From an uncultured Lachnospiraceae bacterium (GTDB lineage Bacteria; Bacillota; Clostridia; Lachnospirales; Lachnospiraceae), in assembly GCA_910585255.1 (NCBI GenBank), contig CAJUEI010000030.1, positions 1 through 24,014 of the forward strand: a stretch of DNA of 24,014 bases, given 5' to 3'. How positions within the stretch are numbered: the first letter of the stretch is position 1; every line of letters begins with the position of its first letter. The position numbers were made by a program, and so were the translations under genes. Under the pieces are notes generated by a model that saw only the letters and a list, made by a program, of their open reading frames with translations, did not search any database and was not told where the DNA came from. Of the stretch, positions 1-7,605 are shown piece by piece.

Positions 1-71
1 CGGCCTGTCTGCCTAACTTTCGCAGCCGGGGAGTTGAATCTCCCTTAAAGATCGACACACAGGCGCTTCCG

Positions 72-299
72 GTGAAGGTCTGCATCTATTCCAATATGAG
101 TCAATTAGATATGGAAGGCGATTTTTTCGAACCTGAGATAATGAACATTTCTATCCTTTATGATCAAATTTCAGATTTAGAAAATCGATTAGAACATTCC
201 CAGCGGATGTGCAAAAAGTGGAAGGATCTCGTGGTACTTTTTCATGATCAAATTCATAAAATGATAGATGAACAGGGCTACCGGGATATTCAAAATTAA
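72..299 (+). CDS. Hypothetical protein, possibly the 3' end of a gene cut by the window edge
   Basis: I do not recognise this protein. The longest ORF with a usable start begins at a GTG at 72. The same frame has no stop back to position 3, so the real gene may start outside the window and this may be only its C-terminal part. No convincing ribosome binding site precedes the GTG or the internal ATG at 96, which favours a truncated gene. The visible 75 residues are mostly charged and probably helical, with a heptad-like stretch (DQISDLENRLEHSQRM) that could form a coiled coil, and no membrane segment. The stop at 297-299 lies about 45 bases before the -35 box of the tRNA-Leu promoter. I cannot assign a function. 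Confidence 0.45.
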   Translation: MKVCIYSNMSQLDMEGDFFEPEIMNISILYDQISDLENRLEHSQRMCKKWKDLVVLFHDQIHKMIDEQGYRDIQN

Positions 300-342
300 G
301 GAACAGATTGTACTTACTACTTAAAATTTTTTAATAAAACTC

Positions 343-371
343 TTGCAATTTATAAAATACTATGCTATACT
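343..371 (+). promoter_or_regulatory. Sigma-A promoter of tRNA-Leu
   Basis: TTGCAA (343-348) and TATACT (366-371) are separated by 17 bases, and a TG one base upstream of the -10 box makes it an extended -10 promoter. The tRNA starts 29 bases downstream. Confidence 0.8.
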
Positions 372-399
372 TTAACTCGTTATAAGATACGTTAGAGAT

Positions 400-483
400 G
401 CGGAAGTGCTGGAACTGGCAGACAGGCAAGACTAAGGATCTTGTGGGTGTATGCTCGTGTGGGTTCAAGTCCCATCTTCCGCA
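400..483 (+). tRNA. tRNA-Leu (anticodon AAG)
   Basis: The acceptor arms GCGGAAG and CTTCCGC pair fully and are followed by discriminator A (483). The anticodon stem CAAGA/TCTTG encloses loop CTAAGGA, giving anticodon AAG, which reads CTT. There is a long variable arm, as expected for a class II leucine tRNA, and the T arm contains GGGTTCAAGTCCC. CCA is not encoded and must be added after transcription. The gene stands alone with its own promoter and terminator. No duplicated 3' end that would mark an integrated element is visible nearby. Confidence 0.95.
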
Positions 484-495
484 GTAGCTAATCAT

Positions 496-542
496 AAGCG
501 AAAAACTTGAATTTAATTAAGTTTTCCGCTTTTTTCTTTTTT
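496..542 (+). terminator. Rho-independent terminator of tRNA-Leu
   Basis: The arms at 496-508 and 519-531 pair over 13 positions with one mismatch, around a 10-base loop. A T-rich run follows directly on the plus strand. Confidence 0.85.
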
Positions 543-651
543 CGAAATGAAATAATCTTTCCGTTCCCTGATTATTATTCTCAATATTCAATTTTCCCAT
601 TGCATCAAAAAAATTTTCTCTAAACTATGACTTTTTTATTACTGCATTATT

Positions 652-690
652 TGTAGTCAAATCGGATATTCGCAATCCGATTTGACTATA
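652..690. repeat. Perfect 14-bp inverted repeat, possible bidirectional terminator
   Basis: TAGTCAAATCGGAT (654-667) and its exact reverse complement (675-688) flank the 7-base loop ATTCGCA. A G-T and a T-A pair extend the stem. It lies about 75 bases beyond the stop of the minus-strand gene at 765, where a terminator would be expected, but the U-tract is poor on that strand. The plus-strand side is followed by an AT-rich run. The rest of the 543-764 gap is AT-rich with no ORF I can support. Confidence 0.5.
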
Positions 691-764
691 CTATTTATTT
701 TTATTATTATCTGCTAAATTGTTGTATCCTATTACTCTATAAATACCACTTTGGCAAGAATCTT

Positions 765-1010
765 TTAACTTTCAAAATCTTTTAATAATATTTCTTCTCT
801 TGACATTTCTCTCATATCCCGAGTTGTTGGCAAACCATATTTTTTGCCGAATTTACATAACCCACACCCGCAATGTATTTTTCCTTTTGAATATTTTCCA
901 TCACACTGATACCAATCTATGCCATATACAGCACGACTAATACGTTTTTTCCTCTGTATCACTTTGTTTCTTACATATCTGCGATATGCGATACCTCTTA
1001 TTTTTCCCAT
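765..1010 (-). CDS. Small conserved hypothetical protein with a Cys cluster
   Basis: This is an 81-residue basic protein. I chose the ATG at 1010 because AAGGAGG (1024-1018) precedes it by 7 bases; an upstream in-frame GTG at 1049 lacks such a site. The N-terminal third is rich in Arg and Lys. A central CGCGLCKFG segment (CxCxxC) could bind a metal. From memory it resembles a widespread small uncharacterised protein of Firmicutes with a GKIHCxCxxC core; no function is known to me. It lies downstream of the restriction endonuclease gene on the same strand with no promoter or terminator that I can see between them, so it may be co-transcribed. Its ribosome binding site lies inside a possible pseudoknot (1018-1077). 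Confidence 0.7.
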   Translation of the reverse strand: MGKIRGIAYRRYVRNKVIQRKKRISRAVYGIDWYQCDGKYSKGKIHCGCGLCKFGKKYGLPTTRDMREMSREEILLKDFES

Positions 1011-1017
1011 AAAGAGT

Positions 1018-1077
1018 CCTCCTTGATATAAGTTGCACCCTGTAAGCACCTATCAAGGTTATAAAAATGCTTACAGG
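1018..1077 (-). promoter_or_regulatory. Possible pseudoknot that masks the ribosome binding site of the 1010 gene
   Basis: Reading the minus strand, CCTGTAAGCA (1077-1068) pairs perfectly with TGCTTACAGG (1048-1039). The loop between them holds CCTTGATA (1058-1051), which is the exact complement of TATCAAGG (1028-1021), and that segment includes part of the AAGGAGG ribosome binding site of the downstream gene. The two helices can form together as an H-type pseudoknot. The stop codon of a 17-codon ORF (1071-1124) lies inside the first arm, so a ribosome ending there could open the structure. The pairings are seen in the sequence; the regulation is inferred. Confidence 0.4.
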
Positions 1078-1124
1078 CTGCATATGTGGACTCTTAATTT
1101 AATCATTCTGATTATTCGAAACAT
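1071..1124 (-). CDS. Possible 17-residue leader or coupling peptide
   Basis: The ORF starts at an ATG (1124) with AGAGGAG six bases upstream and reads MFRIIRMIKLRVHICSL, then TAA. It begins 13 bases after the restriction endonuclease stop and ends inside the first arm of the hairpin that precedes the 1010 gene. The strong ribosome binding site and the position of the stop suggest that it couples translation of the next gene to that of the operon. The peptide is short and basic-hydrophobic, and I recognise no family. It could instead be chance. Confidence 0.35.
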   Translation of the reverse strand: MFRIIRMIKLRVHICSL

Positions 1125-1137
1125 ATTTTCTCCTCTT

Positions 1138-2055
1138 CTATCGTGGTCCCAAAAATTTATCTCCATTTAAGTGTATCATATGTTCCGGCATTTCCGCAAT
1201 CCAAACTTCCGTTTCCCATGCCAATGTCTCTGAAAATTTCTTATATGTCTTAAAATCTAAAAATGCTGTTACAAAAATTTTTCCTGCTGTTACATTCTTT
1301 GTCATCTCTGTTAATTCCAAAACTCTTTTAGAGTCCATCGGTCCAACAGAAGTTACTGATTCAATAAAATAAATCCAGCTTTTATCTTTTCTATATAAAA
1401 CCACATCTGGCATTTTATCATGTAATGTTATCTCAAATCCTAATTCTGTCAGCCTATCAACATTTTTTACTAAATCTTTCTCTATCGTATCACCAACATA
1501 TAAACACTCCGAATTAGGTGCAAACCGTGGAGCAAACTCTTCAATAATTGCCTTTTGAAGTTCATTATGTTTACCTGTTGAAAACTGAAAATTATCTCCA
1601 TTAATATGCACTGGCATCATTGTCATTTTCTTTTTAGAAGCATAAATATCTATTAACTTTTTATGATATTTTAAAAACCGATTCACAGATTCCTGCCACT
1701 TTGATGTTTGAAATACTCTTAACATCTGTAATACCTCTTCTGTAAGCCTATATCTGTAATTTGGACTATTGGTTGCTTTTCCATTATCTTCTACAAATGC
1801 AGCATTACGAAAATGATGCAATGCCTGCTTACGAAATGTTTCTCTGCTATTTTCCGCATAAGTCGAACCATAATATGTATTGGCAAATTGAATCATATCA
1901 TGAATACGAATCCACTTATTTTCCGCATCCGCCCATGACATATCCTGTTTTACTCCTGCCATTGCCAACAATACATAACAGCAAATATCAGCTTGCTGTG
2001 CTTTAGGCATACCAAGCATTTTTAAAAATTCTCTTGCCTCATCAATTTTACCCAC
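1138..2055 (-). CDS. Type II restriction endonuclease, BsuBI/PstI family
   Basis: The protein has 305 residues, close to BsuBI and PstI (roughly 310-330). The family is known to cut CTGCAG. The N-terminal half is probably helical and would be the recognition or winged-helix part. The catalytic region is visible as PDVVLY (216-221) followed by WIYFIESVTSVGPMDSKR (227-244). This matches the PD...E core of the family, with D217 and E232 as likely metal ligands. The start is a GTG at 2055 with GGAGGA six bases upstream. It overlaps the methyltransferase stop by 8 bases, so the toxic nuclease is translated after its protective partner. I see no controller-protein gene. The CTGCAG specificity is inferred from the family. 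Confidence 0.9.
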   Translation of the reverse strand: MGKIDEAREFLKMLGMPKAQQADICCYVLLAMAGVKQDMSWADAENKWIRIHDMIQFANTYYGSTYAENSRETFRKQALHHFRNAAFVEDNGKATNSPNYRYRLTEEVLQMLRVFQTSKWQESVNRFLKYHKKLIDIYASKKKMTMMPVHINGDNFQFSTGKHNELQKAIIEEFAPRFAPNSECLYVGDTIEKDLVKNVDRLTELGFEITLHDKMPDVVLYRKDKSWIYFIESVTSVGPMDSKRVLELTEMTKNVTAGKIFVTAFLDFKTYKKFSETLAWETEVWIAEMPEHMIHLNGDKFLGPR

Positions 2056-3535
2056 AGTACTCCTCCAATATCTTATTACAATTCTGTTCCGACATATCTT
2101 TATTTTTCATTAATTCTTTTCCCATTTCCTGTATACTCTCCAAATCAGGTATAGGCATAGCATTAATTTCTGTAGAATTTACTTGCGTTGATCCATTTAA
2201 GATTCTGTAATATTCATCATAAAGAGTAGAATTAAAAATTACATATAATCCATATACAAGATATTCTGACATTCCCGTTACTAATCCATCTATAAAATTA
2301 ATCTTATTTTGTGTACTAATTTTCCTATATTGCGGATATTCTCCTGCCAAATATACCCCACACTGCAGTCTGCGGCGTTCTTCCTTTGCAGTAAAACGCT
2401 TAACAAATAAATAATTCCGATTATCTTGCATAAATCCCGCTTTCTCAGTTATAATATATTCATATTTTTTCTGAATAGGAAACTGTACCTTTCCTTGTTT
2501 AATATGCTGCGGATAAAAAAGGGGAATTGCACCCTCCTGTGCATGATCATAAAGTATTTCACGATTGCGAAAATCCACAACCAATCCGGTTTTCATCTTT
2601 AATCCAATATCCGGCAATGTCTTACGAAACCTATGTAATCGTTCCAGCACAGAAACTTCCTCTTTATCTGTTACTAAATACACATAGCCATCGTTTTTTG
2701 ATACTACCAAACTATATGGCACTATTAATGAAGTCAAATCAGCAAAATCCTTATTGGACTGTGAGGAAGTAATGGTAACTTCTTTTGGTGTTTGACTTGT
2801 CTTTTTTACTTTTATAATCATTGTTTCCTGCAATACATTTTCTTTGTCAAACACTTTATTCCTACTTACAAATAAATGAATATGTTCCAATTTCCCCTCC
2901 ATCAAAAAATACTGTCTAAAATGCTCAAAATAAGCTCCAGAAGTCCATGAACGAGGAATAATATACACCATTTCTCCATTATTCTTAAGATTAAATACAC
3001 TCATTGCTGCAAAAATAAAATACAAATTAGGTGCTCCATAACAAATTTTCGGCATTGCCGCCGCTTCCGGTGCATCCTTAGATAACTTCATATAAGGAGG
3101 ATTACCAATTATCAAATCATATTTTAAAGGACTAACACTGCTACCCAACATACCATTAAAATCCAGATACTGACTTGTAATATAATTATCCGAAATCATT
3201 CGTATCTGAATTTCTTTTTTTAAATTTGCCTGACATAATTGCAGATTTTCTTTTAGCAATTCCAAAATATTGGCATCACTCTCATAACAGGTCAATTTTA
3301 TTGTCTGAATAGACTCCACCTGTTCTAGCCGCTCCAAAATTGCACAGGACAATATACCAGAACCTGCTCCCGCATCTAAAATATGAATTTGAGACATATT
3401 TTCAGGAATTGTAAATAATGCAGCCATAAAACGTGCTGTCTCTTTACTTGTAAAAAATTGACCATATTTTTTACGCTCCTTTTTAGGCATACTGTCAATA
3501 TATTGATTGGTACGCTCCATAATATAGTCTAACAT
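2048..3535 (-). CDS. Type II DNA adenine-N6 methyltransferase, BsuBI/PstI partner
   Basis: The protein has 495 residues, close to M.BsuBI and M.PstI (about 500). It would methylate adenine in CTGCAG and so protect host DNA from the nuclease encoded next. The motif order is that of the gamma class: GQFFT (25-29, motif X), LDAGAGSG (53-60, SAM-binding motif I) and NPPY (145-148, catalytic motif IV), with a C-terminal target-recognition region. The ATG at 3535 has GAAGGA five bases upstream. The gene is first in the restriction operon, behind the promoter at 3588-3615. It looks complete, with no missing motif. Confidence 0.92.
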   Translation of the reverse strand: MLDYIMERTNQYIDSMPKKERKKYGQFFTSKETARFMAALFTIPENMSQIHILDAGAGSGILSCAILERLEQVESIQTIKLTCYESDANILELLKENLQLCQANLKKEIQIRMISDNYITSQYLDFNGMLGSSVSPLKYDLIIGNPPYMKLSKDAPEAAAMPKICYGAPNLYFIFAAMSVFNLKNNGEMVYIIPRSWTSGAYFEHFRQYFLMEGKLEHIHLFVSRNKVFDKENVLQETMIIKVKKTSQTPKEVTITSSQSNKDFADLTSLIVPYSLVVSKNDGYVYLVTDKEEVSVLERLHRFRKTLPDIGLKMKTGLVVDFRNREILYDHAQEGAIPLFYPQHIKQGKVQFPIQKKYEYIITEKAGFMQDNRNYLFVKRFTAKEERRRLQCGVYLAGEYPQYRKISTQNKINFIDGLVTGMSEYLVYGLYVIFNSTLYDEYYRILNGSTQVNSTEINAMPIPDLESIQEMGKELMKNKDMSEQNCNKILEEYCG

Positions 3536-3587
3536 ATTTTTCCTTCTTTTCTATTACTCACTAAGTATCTATTTTTTAAGTTATTTC

Positions 3588-3615
3588 AGTATAACATATA
3601 TAAGAAAAAAATCAA
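3588..3615 (-). promoter_or_regulatory. Sigma-A promoter of the restriction-modification operon
   Basis: On the minus strand TTGATT (3615-3610) and TATACT (3593-3588) are 16 bases apart, and a TG upstream of the -10 box makes it extended. The -35 box directly abuts the U-tract of the terminator of the preceding gene. Confidence 0.7.
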
Positions 3616-3649
3616 GATATTTTACCGCACTTTACGATAAAATATCTTG
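3602..3649 (-). terminator. Terminator of the ClbS/DfsB-family gene
   Basis: CAAGATATTTTA (3613-3624) and its exact reverse complement (3638-3649) form a 12-bp stem with a 13-base loop. On the minus strand a T-rich run follows (complement of 3612-3602). The run overlaps the -35 region of the restriction operon promoter, so transcription ends and restarts within about 40 bases. Confidence 0.8.
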
Positions 3650-3737
3650 TCTTTTATCTTTCCGATTCCTTCGCTATATTTTGCTCTTTATTTATCTTAT
3701 TTTTATTTTATCATACTGCCTAAAAATAATATGCCCT

Positions 3738-4280
3738 TCACTTCCCAGCACAGTTTTTCTTATGTGCCTTTAATTTTTTTATAGCCCAATCATAGTGACT
3801 TGCTGTAACGCTGACAAAATAAGAACCTAATGTACTTCCTCCAACCCATTTGTAAACACTTTTCGAAAATAAATCTTCATTTGAAAAAGTTTCTGCTAAT
3901 TTTATTACTTCATCATGGGATTGCTGAAACATCTTTTTTGCATCCTCTAACGAAGTATTTTGATGTTTTTTCCAAAACCCTAAGTTCATTGTGCCATACG
4001 TTTTCCAATTATAAGGTTTTGGAATAAACGGTTTCTCACTGCCATTTTGATTTGACTGCACCCAATTTAACAAAAGCCGATGCCATTCATAAAGATGAAT
4101 TAAAACATCCCGAAGATTCCCGTCTCTTCTCCAGTGAGCCTCTTTCTTTTTTTCATCACCGGAAAAATCAAAGGGTGTCGATAATTCTTGTTCTGTCAAT
4201 CCAGAAATAAGAGTATTTAGTTTTTCATAGTTTGCTGCCGCTGCTGTTAATAAATCTGTTTTTGTCGCTGGTCTTCCCAT
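3738..4280 (-). CDS. ClbS/DfsB family four-helix bundle protein (DUF1706)
   Basis: This 180-residue protein has the family's typical length and opening (MGRPATKTDLLTAAAANYEK). It also carries the internal WxxRRDGNLRDVLIHLYEWH segment, the PKPYNWKTYGTMN segment and the C-terminal ASHYDWAIKKLKAHKK. ClbS of the colibactin cluster is a cyclopropane hydrolase that protects its host, but most relatives in Firmicutes have no known substrate. The fold resembles DinB-type bundles. The protein should be cytosolic, as no signal peptide or membrane segment is visible. The ATG at 4280 is preceded by AAGGA nine bases upstream. A TGACA-N5-TGTCA dyad lies about 80 bases upstream and could be an operator. A strong terminator ends the gene, so it is a single-gene unit. 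Confidence 0.85.
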   Translation of the reverse strand: MGRPATKTDLLTAAAANYEKLNTLISGLTEQELSTPFDFSGDEKKKEAHWRRDGNLRDVLIHLYEWHRLLLNWVQSNQNGSEKPFIPKPYNWKTYGTMNLGFWKKHQNTSLEDAKKMFQQSHDEVIKLAETFSNEDLFSKSVYKWVGGSTLGSYFVSVTASHYDWAIKKLKAHKKNCAGK

Positions 4281-4360
4281 ATTTGTTTTCCTTTCTGTTT
4301 TTATAACTTCATAAATAAAAACTCTATTACCTTTTTTATCTTATTTTAGATCTATTAACT

Positions 4361-4375
4361 TGACACCTTATGTCA
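4361..4375. promoter_or_regulatory. Dyad TGACA-N5-TGTCA upstream of the ClbS/DfsB-family gene
   Basis: There are perfect 5-base arms around CCTTA, 81 bases before the start codon. The spacing suits a dimeric DNA-binding regulator. No regulator gene is adjacent, so the identity is open. Confidence 0.4.
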
Positions 4376-4510
4376 GGTTTTATTTTTTTCTATACCAATT
4401 TTACTTGTTCTATTATTCCCCTTTCAAAAACCCTTCTGTTTTATTGCATTATATCAAATATCCTCTCATATTCGTAATCTCTTAATCTCAACAATTTCAA
4501 TACAAATCAA

Positions 4511-4566
4511 GTAGGGAAGGTTACTTCCCCTACTCACTGTACCAGGCGTTCGTCAGCTCAGCTGAC
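4511..4566. terminator. Two adjacent hairpins, possible terminator of the two-component operon
   Basis: In the gene-free stretch 4281-4669, GTAGGGAAG (4511-4519) pairs with CTTCCCCTAC (4524-4533) with one bulge. GTCAGCT and AGCTGAC (4552-4566) form a nearly continuous palindrome. On the minus strand only a weak T-rich run follows the first hairpin, so termination is plausible but not strong. Apart from these and the TGACA dyad I see nothing in the stretch. Confidence 0.35.
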
Positions 4567-4669
4567 CTATTTCATTTGAACACCCATATGCATAAAAAAC
4601 AGCAGAACTTTTTATACCCTGCCATTATGATTCTTATACATAGATAAACGAATTTTTTCTATAATTACT

Positions 4670-5701
4670 CTACTCAATCGGCAAAAATACCGAGAACACA
4701 GCCCCATTTCCCGGCTCCGAAACAACTTTTATATATCCTCCCTGCATAGTAACAATCTCACGGGCAAGATACAATCCAATCCCAATCCCATCTATATCAT
4801 GTACCGATTCTTCCCGATAAAACCGCTTAAAAATAGCAGCCTGTGCACCCTCTGGTATCCCCCTTCCGGTATCCGCCACACTAATTTTTACATACATTTC
4901 CCACTCCTGCACCGTCACATAAATACTCCCGCCAGAAGGAGTATATTTTACTGCATTATCCAACAGATTAAACAAAGCTTCCGCTGTCCATCGGCTATCA
5001 TGAACCACCGCAATATCCTCTGGACAGTCCACAAAAAGCAGAAGCTGCTTTTGCTCTATCCCTGCAAGCACACCATTCATTGCAGCAGCAAGCGTATCCG
5101 CAATCGGAGCCATTTTCTTCTCCAATGCAATCACACCTGTTTCCAGCCGAGAAGTCTTTACCATCGCCTGAATCAAAAAATCCAGCTTATTTAACTGACT
5201 CCCTGCAGCCTGTAAAAATTCCCTCTGTTTTTCTTCCGGCACAGCTCGATTTAACAATGTATCATTCAGCATTTTCAAATTAGCAATTGGTGTTTTTGTC
5301 TGATGAGAAATATCCGACACCAGCGACTGCAGTTTGGCTTTCTCCTTTTCTACCTTATTTCGATTTTCCTGCATCACATGATAAAGCCGCTCCAGCCGAT
5401 AACTAATACGTGCCAATAACGTCTCCGCCTCATAATCAACCTGCAGAGACGGACTGCCGCTCATCATTCCATCCAATGTCTGACACAAACTATCTGTAAA
5501 CTCTACCAGTTTCTGCTGAAAATATATTAAAAAGACCATTCCCCATGCAAAAAAAATACCAGTAAGAACCAACCCTCCAAGCACAACATAGCCATCCTTT
5601 GTCAAACAATACAACATCCACAGCACGATACCAACTGTCAGCCCTGCCCCTATCCCAATTCTCTTTAAAAATCTGCGAACAGACCACTTCCCCATATTCA
5701 T
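4670..5701 (-). CDS. Membrane sensor histidine kinase
   Basis: I place the start at the ATG at 5701, which overlaps the regulator stop as ATGA and has GGGAGGGGA about seven bases upstream; a longer reading would need a GTG at 5722. The 343-residue protein has two membrane helices near residues 17-35 and 42-61 with a very short outer loop, the layout of intramembrane-sensing kinases. A linker helix leads to the H-box SDISHQTKTP (His133). The ATPase domain shows NLLDNAVKY (N249), DTGRGIP and GIGIGLYLA. It should autophosphorylate on His133 and pass the phosphate to the regulator encoded just upstream. Such kinases often sense cell-envelope stress or peptide antibiotics, but no BceAB-type transporter is adjacent, so the signal is unknown. 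Confidence 0.9.
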   Translation of the reverse strand: MNMGKWSVRRFLKRIGIGAGLTVGIVLWMLYCLTKDGYVVLGGLVLTGIFFAWGMVFLIYFQQKLVEFTDSLCQTLDGMMSGSPSLQVDYEAETLLARISYRLERLYHVMQENRNKVEKEKAKLQSLVSDISHQTKTPIANLKMLNDTLLNRAVPEEKQREFLQAAGSQLNKLDFLIQAMVKTSRLETGVIALEKKMAPIADTLAAAMNGVLAGIEQKQLLLFVDCPEDIAVVHDSRWTAEALFNLLDNAVKYTPSGGSIYVTVQEWEMYVKISVADTGRGIPEGAQAAIFKRFYREESVHDIDGIGIGLYLAREIVTMQGGYIKVVSEPGNGAVFSVFLPIE

Positions 5702-6387
5702 CTTGACTCCCCTCCCATCCACTGATACCCCACACCATAAGTCGTCTTAATATATTTTTGTTCCTCTGTCTCTATTTTCTTTCGAATACGGCTGATACTG
5801 GTAGTCAGCGTATGTTCATCTACAAAATCTCCATCCGCATCCCACAGCTTTTCTAAAATCTGCCGCTTTGTCAAAATAATCCGGGGATTCTTTACAAACA
5901 AAGACAAGATTCGATATTCCTTTGGCGTAAAATCTACAGCCTCTCCATTTAAAAACGCTGTCTGTTCCGAAAAATCAATCCTTAAAATCCCATTATCAAA
6001 CAAATCATGCCGAGGTGTCCGCAAATCCAGATTCTGAAAAACCGCTTTTATCTTTTTACAAAGTACCACAATAGAAAAAGGTTTTGTAATATAATCCGCC
6101 CCTCCTGCCTCATACCCCTTTAGCATATCACTCTCCTTATCATTAGCCGTAATAAAAATAATATAAGTCTGCTGCCCCCGACTACGAATTTCTTCACAGA
6201 GATCCAACCCAATCCCATCCGGCAGATTAATATCCAGCAAAGCAACATCATACTCTATCTTTTTTAAATATCCCACAGCATCTCTATAACAATAAGCCGA
6301 ATTTACTTCATATCCGTCAGCCGTTAAATTATAAGCCAGTGTTCCATTTAAAACCCGATCATCCTCCACAACCAAAATCTTTCTCAT
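5698..6387 (-). CDS. OmpR/PhoB-family response regulator
   Basis: The protein has 229 residues, normal for the family. The receiver domain carries the acidic pair ED(D) at residues 8-10, the phosphate acceptor D52 in ALLDINLPDG, T80 and K102 in TKPF. The C-terminal winged helix (about 130-225) ends in the typical ISRIRKKIE...TTYGVGYQW. It should bind direct repeats as a dimer once phosphorylated by the kinase encoded downstream, with which it overlaps by 4 bases. The ATG at 6387 has GGGAGGGAG just upstream. Its targets are unknown. The closest candidates are its own operon and the unrecognised 7396 gene, which lies 214 bases upstream on the same strand. Confidence 0.95.
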   Translation of the reverse strand: MRKILVVEDDRVLNGTLAYNLTADGYEVNSAYCYRDAVGYLKKIEYDVALLDINLPDGIGLDLCEEIRSRGQQTYIIFITANDKESDMLKGYEAGGADYITKPFSIVVLCKKIKAVFQNLDLRTPRHDLFDNGILRIDFSEQTAFLNGEAVDFTPKEYRILSLFVKNPRIILTKRQILEKLWDADGDFVDEHTLTTSISRIRKKIETEEQKYIKTTYGVGYQWMGGESR

Positions 6388-6601
6388 CTGCTCCCTCCCT
6401 TTCTAAAATCACCTTTCTAAATCTTTTTTTCAATATCCAGTCCAATATCCCCTTCCCCTATCTATTCTTTTCATATTACACCCAAAATGTCTCAGAACTA
6501 TCCGAAACACCAACCATATTTCCAATTTTCCAAACAGCAAAAAAAGAAACAAGAGCAGAAAAATCTGCCCCTGTACCACAAACTGTCCCTCACAAAACCA
6601 C

Positions 6602-7396
6602 TCAATAAGCAATAAATTTTTTTATTACATACTTATAAAAATTGCAGGCGATACCATACAATGCATTTGATATTTTTTCATCATTTTTATAAAAATTATG
6701 ATGAGAAGAAAAATAAAAACACTTCTTTACAAGACCATTTAAAATCACAGAATCATTTAATATATAAGAGAGATAATAATAAACATCCTTAACCGAATCA
6801 TACTTTCTGCAGTCATAATCGATCACCTTCAAACTATCCATTCCAATCGATATCTCATAAATACAGCTTCCTGAAACATCTATATAAAACAATATCGAAA
6901 CCCCTTCTCCAATAATACAATAATTATTTGAATAACCGCATACTCCTGCACTGCAGTCTGCTGGACCTTCAAATAGTTCCAACTCCCCATTCTCTTTATT
7001 AATAAAAACCGTATTCAATTTATTTCTGCAATTCTTTATCCTAACCTTGCTCATCACAAATCGAGCAAGATTAAAAAATATATCATATGTAAATTCTTTT
7101 ATCGATTCATCCGGCACAGACAATCCATTATCATACTTTGCTGTATTACGCTCAACCCCTTTTATTAAACAATTCCTATTTTCTTTATCCAAAAGAATGT
7201 CCCGTTCACTTTTATTATAATTATAACAAAGACAACTTGTAAATTTAGAAGAATCAATATTATAAGTAAATTGATAGCAGCGTTTCCCCTCTATAAAATT
7301 AGTAATAAGAACTAAATTATTACACACCATAAAGTAGCCATTACAACTATACTTATTCCACCCTGTATCCTTTAACTGTTTATCAATATCTAACAT
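6602..7396 (-). CDS. Hypothetical protein rich in Cys, Asn and Tyr
   Basis: I do not recognise this 264-residue protein. It has an unusually high content of cysteine, asparagine and tyrosine, many in short patterns such as SCLCYNYN, DCSAGVCGYSNNYC and KKCFYFSSHHNFY. I see no signal peptide and no clear membrane helix, so it is probably cytosolic, although so many cysteines would also suit a metal-binding role. The ATG at 7396 has no good ribosome binding site in the normal place. A strong AAGGAGG lies at 7526-7520, and a 9-bp complementary pair could fold out the sequence between them. A good promoter lies at 7577-7605. The gene sits upstream of the two-component system on the same strand. 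Confidence 0.65.
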   Translation of the reverse strand: MLDIDKQLKDTGWNKYSCNGYFMVCNNLVLITNFIEGKRCYQFTYNIDSSKFTSCLCYNYNKSERDILLDKENRNCLIKGVERNTAKYDNGLSVPDESIKEFTYDIFFNLARFVMSKVRIKNCRNKLNTVFINKENGELELFEGPADCSAGVCGYSNNYCIIGEGVSILFYIDVSGSCIYEISIGMDSLKVIDYDCRKYDSVKDVYYYLSYILNDSVILNGLVKKCFYFSSHHNFYKNDEKISNALYGIACNFYKYVIKKFIAY

Positions 7397-7404
7397 TCTA
7401 CTTT

Positions 7405-7526
7405 GCTACTCAAAGCTATTTCTACCCTGCAGCCATTCTTATCCTAATTTCAAAAAGATTTCTCCGCAACGAATCTTCCACTTTTCGCACCTATTTTTTT
7501 GATATTTGATTGAGTAGCTCCTCCTT
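7405..7526 (-). promoter_or_regulatory. Distant Shine-Dalgarno with long-range pairing before the 7396 gene
   Basis: On the minus strand AAGGAGG (7526-7520) is followed after one base by GCTACTCAA (7518-7510). The exact complement TTGAGTAGC lies at 7413-7405, eight bases before the ATG. If the two arms pair, the intervening 96 bases loop out and the ribosome binding site comes to an effective distance of about nine bases from the start codon. The elements are seen; the function is inferred. Confidence 0.35.
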
Positions 7527-7576
7527 TCTATCTTTTAAATGTTTTTATCCAAACCAAAAATTATAAATTTTGTTTT

Positions 7577-7605
7577 ACTATACAACACTTTCTTTATTTA
7601 TGCAA
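7577..7605 (-). promoter_or_regulatory. Sigma-A promoter of the 7396 gene
   Basis: On the minus strand TTGCAT (7605-7600) and TATAGT (7582-7577) have a 17-base spacer. Transcription should start near 7570, giving a leader of about 175 bases. Confidence 0.7.

Noticed and set aside
400..690. tRNA-Leu as an attachment site of an integrated element
   Set aside because: No duplicated tRNA 3' end and no integrase are visible. The edge ORF before it cannot be identified.
5490..5738. Extra minus-strand frame across the kinase start
   Set aside because: It lies within the kinase and regulator genes in another frame, has no ribosome binding site, and shows no domain.
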